Below, piece by piece: positions 52,231 to 60,988 of a DNA stretch of 64,000 nucleotides. The notes under the pieces were generated by a model. The model was not told the DNA's origin and searched no databases. It worked only from the letters and a program-made list of their open reading frames with translations. Origin of the DNA: UBA8516 sp035457865 (lineage in GTDB: Archaea; Thermoproteota; Nitrososphaeria; Nitrososphaerales; Nitrosopumilaceae); NCBI GenBank assembly GCA_035457865.1, contig DATIAR010000059.1, positions 8,922-72,921 on the forward strand, written 5' to 3'. The position numbers and the translations under genes are program-made. The first letter of the stretch is position 1, and each line of letters starts with the position of its first letter.

Positions 52231-53221
52231 GTCCTATTTCTGATATCATTTGGAAATCATCTTTTGGGATGTTTCCGCCTATTGTCAAATATCCACCTGT
52301 AATAATGCCATTTGCACCTCCAAGGAGAGCCTTTTCCTGATCATTTGCAAGATGAATTTCGCGACCACCTGCTATCTTTAGTATAGTTGTTGGCATCAAA
52401 AATCTATACACCGCAATTGTGCGGAGTATTTCACCAAGCGATAATTTGTTTTGAGATTCAAGCGGCGTGCCTTTTTGTGGTACTAGAATATTGATTGGGC
52501 ATTCTTCTGGATTCAACTCTGATAGATCAAAACCCATCTCTAGTCTCTGCATTCTTGATTCGCCCATGCCTATAATTCCACCACAACAAAGCTCAAGACC
52601 AGTTTTTTTCACAATTTTAGCCGTATTGACTCTGTCTTGAAATGTGTGTGTTGTACAAATACTTGGAAAGAAACTTCTTGCCGATTCCAAATTGTGATTA
52701 TATCTTTTCACTCTAAGATTCTTAAGACGGATTGCCATTTCTTCTGTTATGAATCCAAGTGAACAATTCACTTCTATGCCGATGGTGTTAACTTTTTGTA
52801 TAATGTCACAAATTTGATTAAAATCATTTACTGATGGGCCACGCCATGCACATACTAAACAGAAACTTTTAACACCATCTGCTTTTGCTTTTTTTGCATT
52901 CTCTATAATAATTTCAGATGGTAGTAGTCTGTAAGTATCAATTCCTGATTTGTAAAACGCAGATTGGGAACAAAATGAGCAGTCTTCAGGACAATTACCC
53001 TTTTTTGCATTAATTAGCGTTTCAACATCAACTATATCGCCATTAAATTTTCTAGTTATTTCATTTGCTGCATCTGATAAATGTTTTAGTATGTCATCTG
53101 ACACATTGATGAGAATTCTGGCCTCATCATGAGAAATTTTTTGGCCTAAAAGTACCTTCTCCTTACATATAGTAATAAAATCAAGATCTGAATTCATAAT
53201 GAGACATTTTCCATTATGCAC
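52220..53221 (-). CDS. bioB: Biotin synthase
   Basis: 333 residues; an internal ATG at 53197 would give 325 and fits the family start better. Radical-SAM enzyme inserting sulfur into dethiobiotin. The SAM cluster motif CPEDCSFCSQS is intact, followed by VCAWRGPS, NCSLGFITEEMA, YNHNLESA and GIIGMGES; the auxiliary Fe-S ligands and C-terminal ALLGGANGIITGGYLTIGG are present. First gene of bioB-bioF; preceded by a BirA-box-like palindrome. Confidence 0.96.
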   Translation of the reverse strand: MHNGKCLIMNSDLDFITICKEKVLLGQKISHDEARILINVSDDILKHLSDAANEITRKFNGDIVDVETLINAKKGNCPEDCSFCSQSAFYKSGIDTYRLLPSEIIIENAKKAKADGVKSFCLVCAWRGPSVNDFNQICDIIQKVNTIGIEVNCSLGFITEEMAIRLKNLRVKRYNHNLESARSFFPSICTTHTFQDRVNTAKIVKKTGLELCCGGIIGMGESRMQRLEMGFDLSELNPEECPINILVPQKGTPLESQNKLSLGEILRTIAVYRFLMPTTILKIAGGREIHLANDQEKALLGGANGIITGGYLTIGGNIPKDDFQMISEIGLEA

Positions 53222-53239
53222 TAATTAAGATTATCTTAA

Positions 53240-53271
53240 TTGTAAACCTCAAAAATTTTGAAGGTTTACGC
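53240..53271. promoter_or_regulatory. BirA-box-like operator of bioB-bioF
   Basis: TTGTAAACC, 14 bases, then GGTTTACGC. Bacterial biotin repressor BirA binds TTGTAAACC-N14/15-GGTTTACAA, and this site matches 16 of the 18 arm bases. It lies 19 bases upstream of the bioB start codon at 53221, overlapping the promoter position, which fits a repressor site. Confidence 0.7.
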
Positions 53272-53300
53272 TTTTTATCAGACTCAAAATGTTGGTTGAG

Positions 53301-53459
53301 TCATTTTATCATGGTAGGACAGATATGTCCACGTTTAGGATCGTATCTCATGTGGCATTTATTACATGTTACAAACCTTGTTGTTTCTTGCACGCAATTG
53401 TGAATTTCATTTACTTGAAGTATTTTTTTACAGTTTGGACATTGGCGTATCTGTGGCAT
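53301..53459 (-). CDS. Zinc-ribbon protein (52 aa)
   Basis: 52 residues from ATG: MPQIRQCPNCKKILQVNEIHN, then TRFVTCNKCHMRYDPKRGHICP. CxxC pairs at C7/C10 and C32/C35, plus C22 and C47, make a well-formed zinc ribbon. It reads toward bioB, ending 30 bases upstream of the BirA-like site. Function unknown. Confidence 0.65.
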   Translation of the reverse strand: MPQIRQCPNCKKILQVNEIHNCVQETTRFVTCNKCHMRYDPKRGHICPTMIK

Positions 53460-53564
53460 AACAATTCAATTCACTTTATGATATAAAACAAATATTATCT
53501 AGACGGTTCAAGTCGAAAACGATTGATACGCCATACTTAATTATCACTAGTATGCAGACTGCTC

Positions 53565-53789
53565 ATGGCGTCTAAAAGACGATCAAAGAGATCTAAACGT
53601 TCAAAGCGAAGAGCAGCTCCGGCGCCCACTCCTAAACAAATGATTACTGTGCGTGCAGCTCTTAACAGAGCTAAAAGAGAACGCGATATGGCAAGAAGAG
53701 AGGGAAGGCGTCTGAAGAATTCACTAGTTGTAAGGAACAGAATTATTAGAGAGCTCGGTGCAAAACTTAGAAGGGCACGAAGGAGATAA
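53565..53789 (+). CDS. Highly basic Arg/Lys-rich small protein
   Basis: 74 residues, more than one third Arg or Lys. The N-terminus is a low-complexity basic array (MASKRRSKRSKRSKRR), followed by APAPTPKQ and a helical basic region (AALNRAKRERDMARREGRRLKNSLVV) ending LGAKLRRARRR. Nucleic-acid binding is very likely: a chromatin-type or RNA-binding protein. Convergent with bioA, stop codons adjacent. Confidence 0.75.
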   Translation: MASKRRSKRSKRSKRRAAPAPTPKQMITVRAALNRAKRERDMARREGRRLKNSLVVRNRIIRELGAKLRRARRR

Positions 53790-55109
53790 TCAAATTACCT
53801 TCGTGACTTTTTTTATCGTATCTATTGTACCGTCAAGTAAGAAATCTAACTCGTTTTTCGAAATTGCAAGTGGCGGTACTATCATTACAATGTTGCCAAG
53901 AGTGCGTAGGTATATCTGATGTTTTTTTCCCTCAACAAAAATTTTCTTATAAATTGATTTATCGGGTTTAATTGAAGTTTTTTTCTTTTTGTCACTAACA
54001 AGCTCAATTCCCATAAGCATACCTTTGTGTCTGACATCGCCTACTAGACTCAATTCATTAATTTCAGAAATTCGTGATTCAAACTGTTTAGTACTTTTTT
54101 GAATTTTAGAAATTAGCCTGTTTTTCTTGTACATTTCAAGGTTAGCTATGGCTGTTGCGCATGCAAGAGGGTTTCCTGTAAACGTGTGGCCATGAAAGAA
54201 ATGTTTCATTTCCTCATATCTGCCAAGAAACGACTCGTAAATTCTTTTACTAGTTAGTGTAACACCAAGTGGCAAATATCCACCTGTGAGCATTTTTCCA
54301 TATGATACAATATCGGGCATGCTATTTTGTGCTTTATACTCTATAAGTGAGCCTAACCTACCAAATCCCGTAGCAACCTCATCTAATACAAATAATACGT
54401 TGTATTTTTTGCACAATTGACTAATTTTTCTCTGAAAGTTTTTTGGATAAATCACAACTCCTCCAGCCACTTGTGCACCACTTTCCATAAAAAAAGCTGC
54501 GATATCGTTATTTTTTAAAAATATGTTTTCTATTTTTTTAATACAAAATTCTTGATATTCTTTGAAAGTAAAACCTTTTGGAATTCTATATTTTTCTGGA
54601 GTAGGTGTTCTGATTACTGGAAAAAGCAGTTTTTTAAATCTTGAAAAAAATAAAGGAACATAACCAAGAGACATGGATCCAATTGTATCGCCATGATACC
54701 CATTTTGTAACGAGACGATTTTTATTTTATTTTTTACTCCTATATTTTGCCAATATTGTAATGCCATTTTTATGGCAACTTCCATTGCAGTAGAACCGTC
54801 ATCAGAATAAAATACTTTATTCATTCCAGGAGATATCTTAACAAGCTTTTCAGCAAGTAGCTGTGCTTGATCATTTGTAAGATTAAACAAGGATGAGTGT
54901 TGTAATTTTTTTGTCTGTTTTATCATTGCATTAACAAGTTCCTTTTTAGAATGTCCCCAAACATTGCACCACATGCTTGCAACTCCATCAAGTAGCCTGT
55001 TGCCTTTTGTATCAATTAGCCACATTCCATCCCCTTTTGTTATTATATCAAATTCTTTCCACTCTCTCATCTGCGTGTAAGGATGCCATACGTATTCTCT
55101 GAGATTCAT
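53790..55109 (-). CDS. bioA: Adenosylmethionine-8-amino-7-oxononanoate aminotransferase
   Basis: 439 residues, class-III PLP aminotransferase. Starts NLREYVWHPYTQMREW, typical of BioA; then GASMWCNVWGHSKKELV, GYHGDTIGSMSLG, FVLDEVATGFGRLG, and the PLP lysine in VSYGKMLTGGYLPLGVTL, with HGHTFTGNPLACA. Converts KAPA to DAPA with SAM as amino donor. Divergent from bioD with 75 bases between starts. Confidence 0.95.
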   Translation of the reverse strand: MNLREYVWHPYTQMREWKEFDIITKGDGMWLIDTKGNRLLDGVASMWCNVWGHSKKELVNAMIKQTKKLQHSSLFNLTNDQAQLLAEKLVKISPGMNKVFYSDDGSTAMEVAIKMALQYWQNIGVKNKIKIVSLQNGYHGDTIGSMSLGYVPLFFSRFKKLLFPVIRTPTPEKYRIPKGFTFKEYQEFCIKKIENIFLKNNDIAAFFMESGAQVAGGVVIYPKNFQRKISQLCKKYNVLFVLDEVATGFGRLGSLIEYKAQNSMPDIVSYGKMLTGGYLPLGVTLTSKRIYESFLGRYEEMKHFFHGHTFTGNPLACATAIANLEMYKKNRLISKIQKSTKQFESRISEINELSLVGDVRHKGMLMGIELVSDKKKKTSIKPDKSIYKKIFVEGKKHQIYLRTLGNIVMIVPPLAISKNELDFLLDGTIDTIKKVTKVI

Positions 55110-55184
55110 TTAGTGCAACTCTGGTTTTGGCATTAATAATGGTACGGTGAACTCTTAAGGTGTGTTTTGTAATGAATAGAAGTA

Positions 55185-55877
55185 ATGAAAGCATATTTCA
55201 TAACCGGTACTGATACGGGCGTAGGAAAAACTGCAATCACGGGAGGCCTTGCTGGTTCAATGAGAAAACTTGGCGTTAATGTAGGAGTAATGAAACCTAT
55301 TGCATCTGGCACTCCACAAAAAATGGGATTCAAATCATCAGATGTTAATATCATTGTGGAAGCTTCAGGAACAAAAGATTCAGAAGATTTGATAAATCCT
55401 GTGTTTCTTCCAGTTCCTACTTCTCCATATGATGCAACAAAACTTTTGTCATTGTTTGTAGATATGCCACTAATCTTTACATCATTTGCAAAATTACTAT
55501 CTGTTCATGATGTATTATTAGTGGAAGGAATAGGTGGAATAATGACACCCATTACAAAAAATTTCTTTGTGGTAGATATGATTAAGGCAATGAATATTGA
55601 AACAATTATTGTAACAAGGTCTACGCTTGGAACATTAAATCATACGATGATGACATATCAATTATGCAAAGATTACGATATCAAAGTAAAAGGACTTGTT
55701 ATAAACAATTTTGATGAAAAAGGAACAGCTGCCGAAAAAAATGCTCCCATTACTTTACATGAGATTACTGGATTGGATATTCTTGGCGTAGTGCCTTTCA
55801 TAAAAGATTATGATAAAATTGATACAATGATTGAGATGGTAGGGAAAAAATTAGACATAAAATCACTCATATCCTAA
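55185..55877 (+). CDS. bioD: Dethiobiotin synthetase
   Basis: 230 residues. Walker A-like GTDTGVGKTAITGGLA (residues 7-22), VGVMKPIASG, VEGIGGIMTPIT and TRSTLGTLNHTMMT identify the P-loop ligase that closes the ureido ring using ATP and CO2. Divergent from bioA; 3' end overlaps the next convergent gene by 11 bases. Confidence 0.94.
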   Translation: MKAYFITGTDTGVGKTAITGGLAGSMRKLGVNVGVMKPIASGTPQKMGFKSSDVNIIVEASGTKDSEDLINPVFLPVPTSPYDATKLLSLFVDMPLIFTSFAKLLSVHDVLLVEGIGGIMTPITKNFFVVDMIKAMNIETIIVTRSTLGTLNHTMMTYQLCKDYDIKVKGLVINNFDEKGTAAEKNAPITLHEITGLDILGVVPFIKDYDKIDTMIEMVGKKLDIKSLIS

Positions 55878-56415
55878 AAAGTTTAAGCCTTGACTGTTTT
55901 TTATTTGTGAGAAAACCAATAATATCATTTATTATGTTTGAAAATGGGAAACTTCCATTGTTATTAATGGTGTATGTTCTGATTCCTATATCTATCTCAT
56001 TTTCTAAAACAAACCATATGTTTTCTTTAATAGGTTGAATCTTAGCAATTTCAGTTAATTTGTTTTTTATTGTATGAATATCATTTGTTTTTGGAAATGA
56101 TACGATCAAGGCATCTTGAGGAGATGCGCCTAGAATTTTAATATCGGGTATTACGATATCTGCATAAACATCATTGAAAGTAATCTTTCGCTGGCTTGGA
56201 ATTAGTGCAGTGGTTAAAAGATAATGAGCCAACCCTTCTGCAAACGTTCCTAGGATCTCTGATTTGTTGTCATTAAGTTTGTCAAGTCGGTCTTTACATT
56301 CTTCATATATGATTTCTATTATTTCTGAGCTTTTGCCCTGTGCAATATCTGAAACAACATATCCGCTGTGCTTATCAATTGAATTGTAAAGAATTTCCTT
56401 TATTTCCAACAGCAC
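55867..56415 (-). CDS. Hypothetical protein downstream of purE (182 aa)
   Basis: 182 residues, soluble alpha/beta: IIEIIYEECKDRLDKLNDNKSEILGTFAEGLAHYLLTTALIPSQRKITFNDVYADIVIPDIKIL, then ALIVSFPKTNDIHTIKNKLTEI. The central DIVIPDIK and IVSFPK strands look like a nuclease-like core but catalytic residues are not clear. Lies eight bases after purE in a purK-purE-x unit. Function unknown. Confidence 0.65.
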   Translation of the reverse strand: MLLEIKEILYNSIDKHSGYVVSDIAQGKSSEIIEIIYEECKDRLDKLNDNKSEILGTFAEGLAHYLLTTALIPSQRKITFNDVYADIVIPDIKILGASPQDALIVSFPKTNDIHTIKNKLTEIAKIQPIKENIWFVLENEIDIGIRTYTINNNGSFPFSNIINDIIGFLTNKKQSRLKLFRI

Positions 56416-56423
56416 AAAATATA

Positions 56424-56999
56424 CTATATCCTGTATTTCTTCTTTGCAAACTTTGATAAACCGATCTTTTTCATCTCTTCAGATTCTTTAATCACAGAAT
56501 AATGTTGCTTCTCTTTGTGGTGTTTTAGTTTCTTTTGTAATTCTGGAAACTCATTAGCTAGTATCTTCAACGCATACAAGCCAGCATTAGCTGCCTTGTT
56601 TACTCCTACAGTTACAACAGGAGATCCAGTGGGCATCTCTGATATTGACAAAAGTGAGTCTAATCCACCAAATGCTGAAAATTTAAAACGATCTGAATTT
56701 CCAGATTTGTCGTTGTAAACCATTATGGGTACTCCTATTACTGGAATTACTGTATGGGACGCAATCATTCCTGGGAGATGTGCAGATCCTCCAGCACCTG
56801 CTATTATCACTTTGAAACCGCTTTTTTCTGCATGTTTTGCATAGTCTAAAAGTCTTGTTGGAGTTCTGTGGGCAGAAATGATTTGATCTTCATGTTTTAT
56901 TCCAAACTCAGCAAGTATGTCTGCAGCACTATGCATTATTTTACTATCTGAGCTTGAACCCATGATAATTCCAATCATTGGTTTTTTTGAATAACTCAT
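56424..56999 (-). CDS. purE: N5-CAIR mutase (class I PurE)
   Basis: 191 residues. GIIMGSSSDSKIMHSAADILAEFGIKHEDQIISAHRTPTRLLDYA, AGAGGSAHLPGMIASHTVIPVIGVPI and SISEMPTGSPVVTVGVNKAANAGLYALKIL are the full active-site set with the catalytic His in SAHRTP. A 30-residue basic C-terminal tail extends past the usual PurE end. Four bases after purK. Confidence 0.95.
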   Translation of the reverse strand: MSYSKKPMIGIIMGSSSDSKIMHSAADILAEFGIKHEDQIISAHRTPTRLLDYAKHAEKSGFKVIIAGAGGSAHLPGMIASHTVIPVIGVPIMVYNDKSGNSDRFKFSAFGGLDSLLSISEMPTGSPVVTVGVNKAANAGLYALKILANEFPELQKKLKHHKEKQHYSVIKESEEMKKIGLSKFAKKKYRI

Positions 57000-57003
57000 A
57001 AGA

Positions 57004-58155
57004 TCAAGCAGGATTGAATTTTATTAAACTTTTAATCTCTTCAGCTTTTTTTAGAAGCATATTGATATCCTTTGTATCATTAACATCGACCACGTTGAAA
57101 TGTCCCATCTTTCTTTGAGGTTTTGCTTCATCTTTTTGATACATTTTTAGAGACACCCAATTGTTTTGATCGATTGTTATGGGTTTGTATCTTCCTTGAA
57201 ATCCTCTTGGTCCCAAGATATTACACATTACTGTATAATGCAACAGATCAGTTTTACCAAGATCTAATCCTAGTATTGCTCTTAGATGTTGTTCAAACTG
57301 GGACGTAACACTTGATTGTAATGTGTGATGTCCAGAATTATGTACTCTTGGGGCTATCTCATTTATGAGAATTTTGTCATCTTTTGTTACAAACATTTCA
57401 ATGCCAAATACACCTGCACCATGTAATACCTCCATTGTTTTTTTAGCTATTTTTTCTGCTTCTTCAGCAATTTTTTTACTTACCCTGGCAGGAGCAATCG
57501 TTGTTTTCAATATGTTTTCTTCATGCATATTTTCTACGACATGATATGTTACAATTTGACCGCTTGTATTTCTTGCAGCAATAACTGATACTTCCATCTG
57601 AAAATCAACTATTCTTTCGAGCATTATTGATCTGCCTATAAATTGTTCATATGCACGTGTTACCTGTTCGGGATTTTCTATTCTGAAATTGCCTCTTCCA
57701 TCATAGGCATCTCTTCTAGCCTTTAACATAACTGGATAACCAAAGGATTCGATCTTTTCCTTTACATCATCAAGTGAATCAATTACAACAAAATCTGTTA
57801 CTGGTAGGCCATTTTCACGTAGGAATTTCTTCTGCAGATACTTATCTTGAATGATTCTCAAGGTGGCAGGAGATGGATTTATTGTTACTCCAGTGTTTAT
57901 TGATTCCAAAACTTCACTATCTCCAGATTCTATTTCATATGTTATGATATCTGACTGTAGCGACAATTCTACAATAGCATTTTTATCCTTAAAATCTGCA
58001 ACGATTTGTTTTGCTCCTGCTTTTGCAGCAGGACAGTTTTTTGTTGGATCTAGTACTATTACCCCCGAAATATATTCATCCATTTTTTTGGCAGCTTCTG
58101 TAAGCATCATACCAAGTTGTCCTCCACCTATTATTCCAAGAATCTTTTTCAACAT
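57004..58155 (-). CDS. purK: N5-carboxyaminoimidazole ribonucleotide synthase
   Basis: 383 residues from the ATG at 58155 (MLKKILGIIGGGQLGMMLTEAAKK); upstream in-frame starts would add an unrelated hydrophobic lead. ATP-grasp enzyme carboxylating AIR. Motifs: IQDKYLQKKFLRENGLPVTDF, GYPVMLKARRDAYDGRGNF, FGIEMFVTKDDKILINEIAPRVHNSGHHT. Forms a unit with purE. Confidence 0.95.
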   Translation of the reverse strand: MLKKILGIIGGGQLGMMLTEAAKKMDEYISGVIVLDPTKNCPAAKAGAKQIVADFKDKNAIVELSLQSDIITYEIESGDSEVLESINTGVTINPSPATLRIIQDKYLQKKFLRENGLPVTDFVVIDSLDDVKEKIESFGYPVMLKARRDAYDGRGNFRIENPEQVTRAYEQFIGRSIMLERIVDFQMEVSVIAARNTSGQIVTYHVVENMHEENILKTTIAPARVSKKIAEEAEKIAKKTMEVLHGAGVFGIEMFVTKDDKILINEIAPRVHNSGHHTLQSSVTSQFEQHLRAILGLDLGKTDLLHYTVMCNILGPRGFQGRYKPITIDQNNWVSLKMYQKDEAKPQRKMGHFNVVDVNDTKDINMLLKKAEEIKSLIKFNPA

Positions 58156-58250
58156 ATGATCTATCTTTTCATGTCTTAAAATTGTTAGCTGTAAATAGTG
58201 TTTTATCATTTTTTGAACTTTAAAAATTTTGATTACAAAAAATACCAAGA

Positions 58251-58318
58251 ATGGAAACAGTAACTTGTTAATTGTTAATGAAATAAAAAAATAATATCAA
58301 AAATGGAAACAGTACTTG
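58251..58318 (+). repeat. Direct repeat upstream of the KaiC-like gene
   Basis: ATGGAAACAGTAACTTG (58251-58267) and ATGGAAACAGTACTTG (58303-58318), 52 bases apart start to start, close to five helical turns. The second copy ends 16 bases before the TATA-like box, the usual place for an activator or TFB-recruiting site. Confidence 0.6.
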
Positions 58319-58334
58319 ACAAATGTCACTATTC

Positions 58335-58342
58335 TTTAAATA
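58335..58342 (+). promoter_or_regulatory. TATA-like box of the KaiC-like gene
   Basis: TTTAAATA centred 27 bases before the ATG at 58365; this supports that start over the GTG at 58350. Confidence 0.5.
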
Positions 58343-58364
58343 GACTTTTGTGAGATATTGTTAC

Positions 58365-59102
58365 ATGATAGAATCTTCAATTAAGGTACGAACTGGTGTG
58401 CCAGGATTAGATTCTATACTGTCCGGAGGATTTAGGGAAGGAAAAACAATTGTCTTATCTGGTCCCCCCGGTAGTGGTAAAACCACCTTTGGGATGCAAT
58501 ATCTTTATGTCGGAGCAAACGATTTCGATGAACCAGTAGTATATGTCACATTAGCTGAAAGTCCACGTGAAATAAAAAATGATTTTAAAATGTACGGATG
58601 GGACATTCAAAAACTCATTGATGACGGGAAAATGTTAATTATTGATGCCAGACCTTTTAAAATGGAAGAAGGTTTTGTGGAATTAGATGACTCACTTTAC
58701 CGTGGAGAAACACTTCCATTTATGCACTTGACGCAACTGATCATAAGCAGCATTAAACGAATAGGCGCAAAGCGTCTTGTCGTAGATTCTCTCACAGTAC
58801 TTGCAATGCAATATGCAAACAAGTTCTATGTTAGACAGGGATTGCAGGGAATGATTCAAGCTTTAGAAGACAGACATTGTACATCGATACTGATATCAGA
58901 AAGTAGTGCCTCTGAGAGAATTCCAACAGAGTGGTATGTTGCTTCTGGTATTATACTGCTTCATCATTTACAAAGAGAAAACACAATGGAGAGAACCCTA
59001 CAAGTTCTTAAAATGAGAGGAGTTCGTCACAGTGAACAAATTTATTCTATAAAGCTAAGTGACACAGGATTGCAACTAGTTCATCCAAGACTGACGCCCT
59101 AA
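58365..59102 (+). CDS. KaiC/RAD55-family ATPase
   Basis: 245 residues from the ATG at 58365. Single RecA-like domain: KVRTGVPGLDSILSGGFREGKTIVLSGPPGSGKTTFGMQYL (Walker A PPGSGKTT), VYVTLAESPREI, VDSLTVLAMQY (Walker B), and HCTSILISES. Archaeal single-domain KaiC-like proteins take part in DNA repair and in signalling, including archaellum and pilus control. It is convergent with TrmB, one base apart. Role here undetermined. Confidence 0.85.
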   Translation: MIESSIKVRTGVPGLDSILSGGFREGKTIVLSGPPGSGKTTFGMQYLYVGANDFDEPVVYVTLAESPREIKNDFKMYGWDIQKLIDDGKMLIIDARPFKMEEGFVELDDSLYRGETLPFMHLTQLIISSIKRIGAKRLVVDSLTVLAMQYANKFYVRQGLQGMIQALEDRHCTSILISESSASERIPTEWYVASGIILLHHLQRENTMERTLQVLKMRGVRHSEQIYSIKLSDTGLQLVHPRLTP

Positions 59103-59103
59103 T

Positions 59104-60147
59104 TTAGAGGTACATGCCTTTGGAATTGGACCAGATTGAATTAAACAATAACCTCATGGATTGAACCATTGCACTAGAATCTGTCCACATTGCCATAGAG
59201 TGCTGTGCAGGCTGACTTGCATTCTTCATAAAGAATATCAGTTCATCATCTCTGATTATATAACATATATCTTCTTTAATGTCTGGCGGCATTAATTTTA
59301 TATCAGTTTTATCTGCTTCATCAAATATGTAGTATGTTTTTTCAGAACATGATGTAAGTATTTTTACTTCAGATTTGGAATCATTTAATGGTTCCAAGAA
59401 ATCTGAATGATAAAATCTTAGAAAGTCTTTTTCAGACCCTAGTATAAGAATTTCTTCTGATGGTTTGGTAATCATTTCATGTATCTTGCTGTTGATCTGG
59501 TTTACACCTTGTAACATCTGGAACTTGTCCTCTTTTGCTTCAACAGGACCTGTTTTAAAATCTGGAATGCCATTCCATAATTCTACGATGTTTTTTTCTT
59601 GTTTTTCTAATGTTTTCACTCTTTCTTTTTCTGCATTTACTAGTACCCACACTGCTTTGTCTAGTGGTAAAGCTGAAAATCTGATTGGGTGTTGGAAGGT
59701 GGCAGAAACGATTCCTTTGTTTTGTAAAGTAGTAAGCAGATGATAAGTTTCAGTTCTTGGAATTTTTAATGCTCTACACGCTTCTGGCGCAGTCTTTGAA
59801 CCGTATTTTCCTAAATATATGTAGACCTTTGATTGATTTGCAGTAAGGCCGAATTTTGATAATTCGTCCTTTAGTTTCTCCAATGACATTCTGTAATCAT
59901 ACATTCCAGAATCTGGAGTTGAATCAAATGCTGTCATTTCTATTTGTTCGTGGTTCATTGTATTTCCCGTGTTCTTCGTAGAATTGTTGGTGGGATATAT
60001 TGTGCGTGAGTTAATTACTTTTGATCCTTCTGATCGTTTCTGTGATCGTGTACTGTTTATTTCATCAATATTATTAATATTCTTATCAATATGTTGTAAA
60101 TTATTTAATTTATCAGAACTAATTTTAGAGGATTTTGATTGTTCCAT
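59104..60147 (-). CDS. TrmB-family transcriptional regulator
   Basis: 347 residues from ATG at 60147; a GTG at 60159 would overlap the preceding mini-protein. After an 80-residue polar, Asn/Ser-rich lead comes the TrmB winged helix: LKDELSKFGLTANQSKVYIYLGKYGSKTAPEACRALKIPRTETYHLLTTLQNKGIVSATFQHPIRFSALP, then a coiled-coil (KERVKTLEKQEKNIVELW) and a phospholipase-D-like regulatory domain (SEEILILGSEKDFLRFYHS). The long N-terminal lead is unusual for the family. Target not known. Confidence 0.85.
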   Translation of the reverse strand: MEQSKSSKISSDKLNNLQHIDKNINNIDEINSTRSQKRSEGSKVINSRTIYPTNNSTKNTGNTMNHEQIEMTAFDSTPDSGMYDYRMSLEKLKDELSKFGLTANQSKVYIYLGKYGSKTAPEACRALKIPRTETYHLLTTLQNKGIVSATFQHPIRFSALPLDKAVWVLVNAEKERVKTLEKQEKNIVELWNGIPDFKTGPVEAKEDKFQMLQGVNQINSKIHEMITKPSEEILILGSEKDFLRFYHSDFLEPLNDSKSEVKILTSCSEKTYYIFDEADKTDIKLMPPDIKEDICYIIRDDELIFFMKNASQPAQHSMAMWTDSSAMVQSMRLLFNSIWSNSKGMYL

Positions 60148-60148
60148 A

Positions 60149-60280
60149 TTATTTAGCACTCTCAGTCATGATCGATTTCATAGGAATTTGGCTCCCATTA
60201 ATTTTACTAATGCAGATTTTTTCCATATTCTTTATGACTCCGATTAGTTCATTTTGTATGTTTGTAACACTAGATGACAT
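60149..60280 (-). CDS. Mini-protein (43 aa) upstream of TrmB
   Basis: 43 residues: MSSSVTNIQNELIGVIKNME then KICISKINGSQIPMKSIMTE. The first 20 residues align with the start of the gene at 60989 (MSSNDTDVENDLAEVINTME). The stop lies one base before the TrmB ATG, so the two are probably co-transcribed. Possibly a truncated duplicate or a small partner protein. Confidence 0.5.
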   Translation of the reverse strand: MSSSVTNIQNELIGVIKNMEKICISKINGSQIPMKSIMTESAK

Positions 60281-60988
60281 ATAGGTGAAAAGGTGTTTTA
60301 GATATAATGAAGGTGTGTATGTAATAAGATAAAATTACAATCTAGATGATAGCAACTCCTCAAAGGATGTGGATGACAAAAATCAGAGACAGTTATGTTG
60401 GCTAGATACATAATATTGGTGGACACAAAGATATCCTGTATAGGAACGAAAATCTTTACATATGTAAAACTAGAAATTCTGGACGATAAATCCATAGAAC
60501 TGAATATTCTATCAATTCCATCTAGAGGAAATGTTCATTGTTAATGTAATAGTGATTAATTATCAATTTATTATCATACTTGATACAGTAAGACGTTCAT
60601 TAATAATTCTTAATAAAAATATTCTTTAGGGAACAATAGAAAATTTTGTTTGGGAAAAATTTTCTATGATGAAAAAATTATTTAAAATGTAAGAAAATAA
60701 CAGCATTCAACTAGATCTAAAATTGAAAACGTTTTATTATGTGACTAGATTCAACAAAATCAAAATTTATTTTTTAATTGTTTCTTTTCACTCTTTCTTT
60801 TTGATCCAAATGATTATTCTAATTGTTCTTTGGATGCTGTAAGAGTTCATGATTCATTATCTTCATTGATTCAAATCGAAAAATCAATCAGTTGGATGTT
60901 CCACTAGTATCTTTTTCAGTTCTACAAGATCTTAACTAAAGATAACTGCGATTCATTAATTGTGAAAAATCATTAATTTTTATCTGCG
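60281..60988. other. Intergenic region (708 bases) with a strong hairpin
   Basis: Very AT-rich. A perfect 12-base inverted repeat ATAGAAAATTTT (60636-60647) and AAAATTTTCTAT (60656-60667) surrounds an eight-base loop GTTTGGGA. Short frames on both strands (for example 60298-60495 minus) have no protein-like pattern and are not called. No known RNA family recognised. Confidence 0.45.

Noticed and set aside
60298..60495. 65-residue minus-strand and 49-residue plus-strand frames in the AT-rich gap
   Set aside because: Overlapping frames on both strands, odd composition and no start signals.
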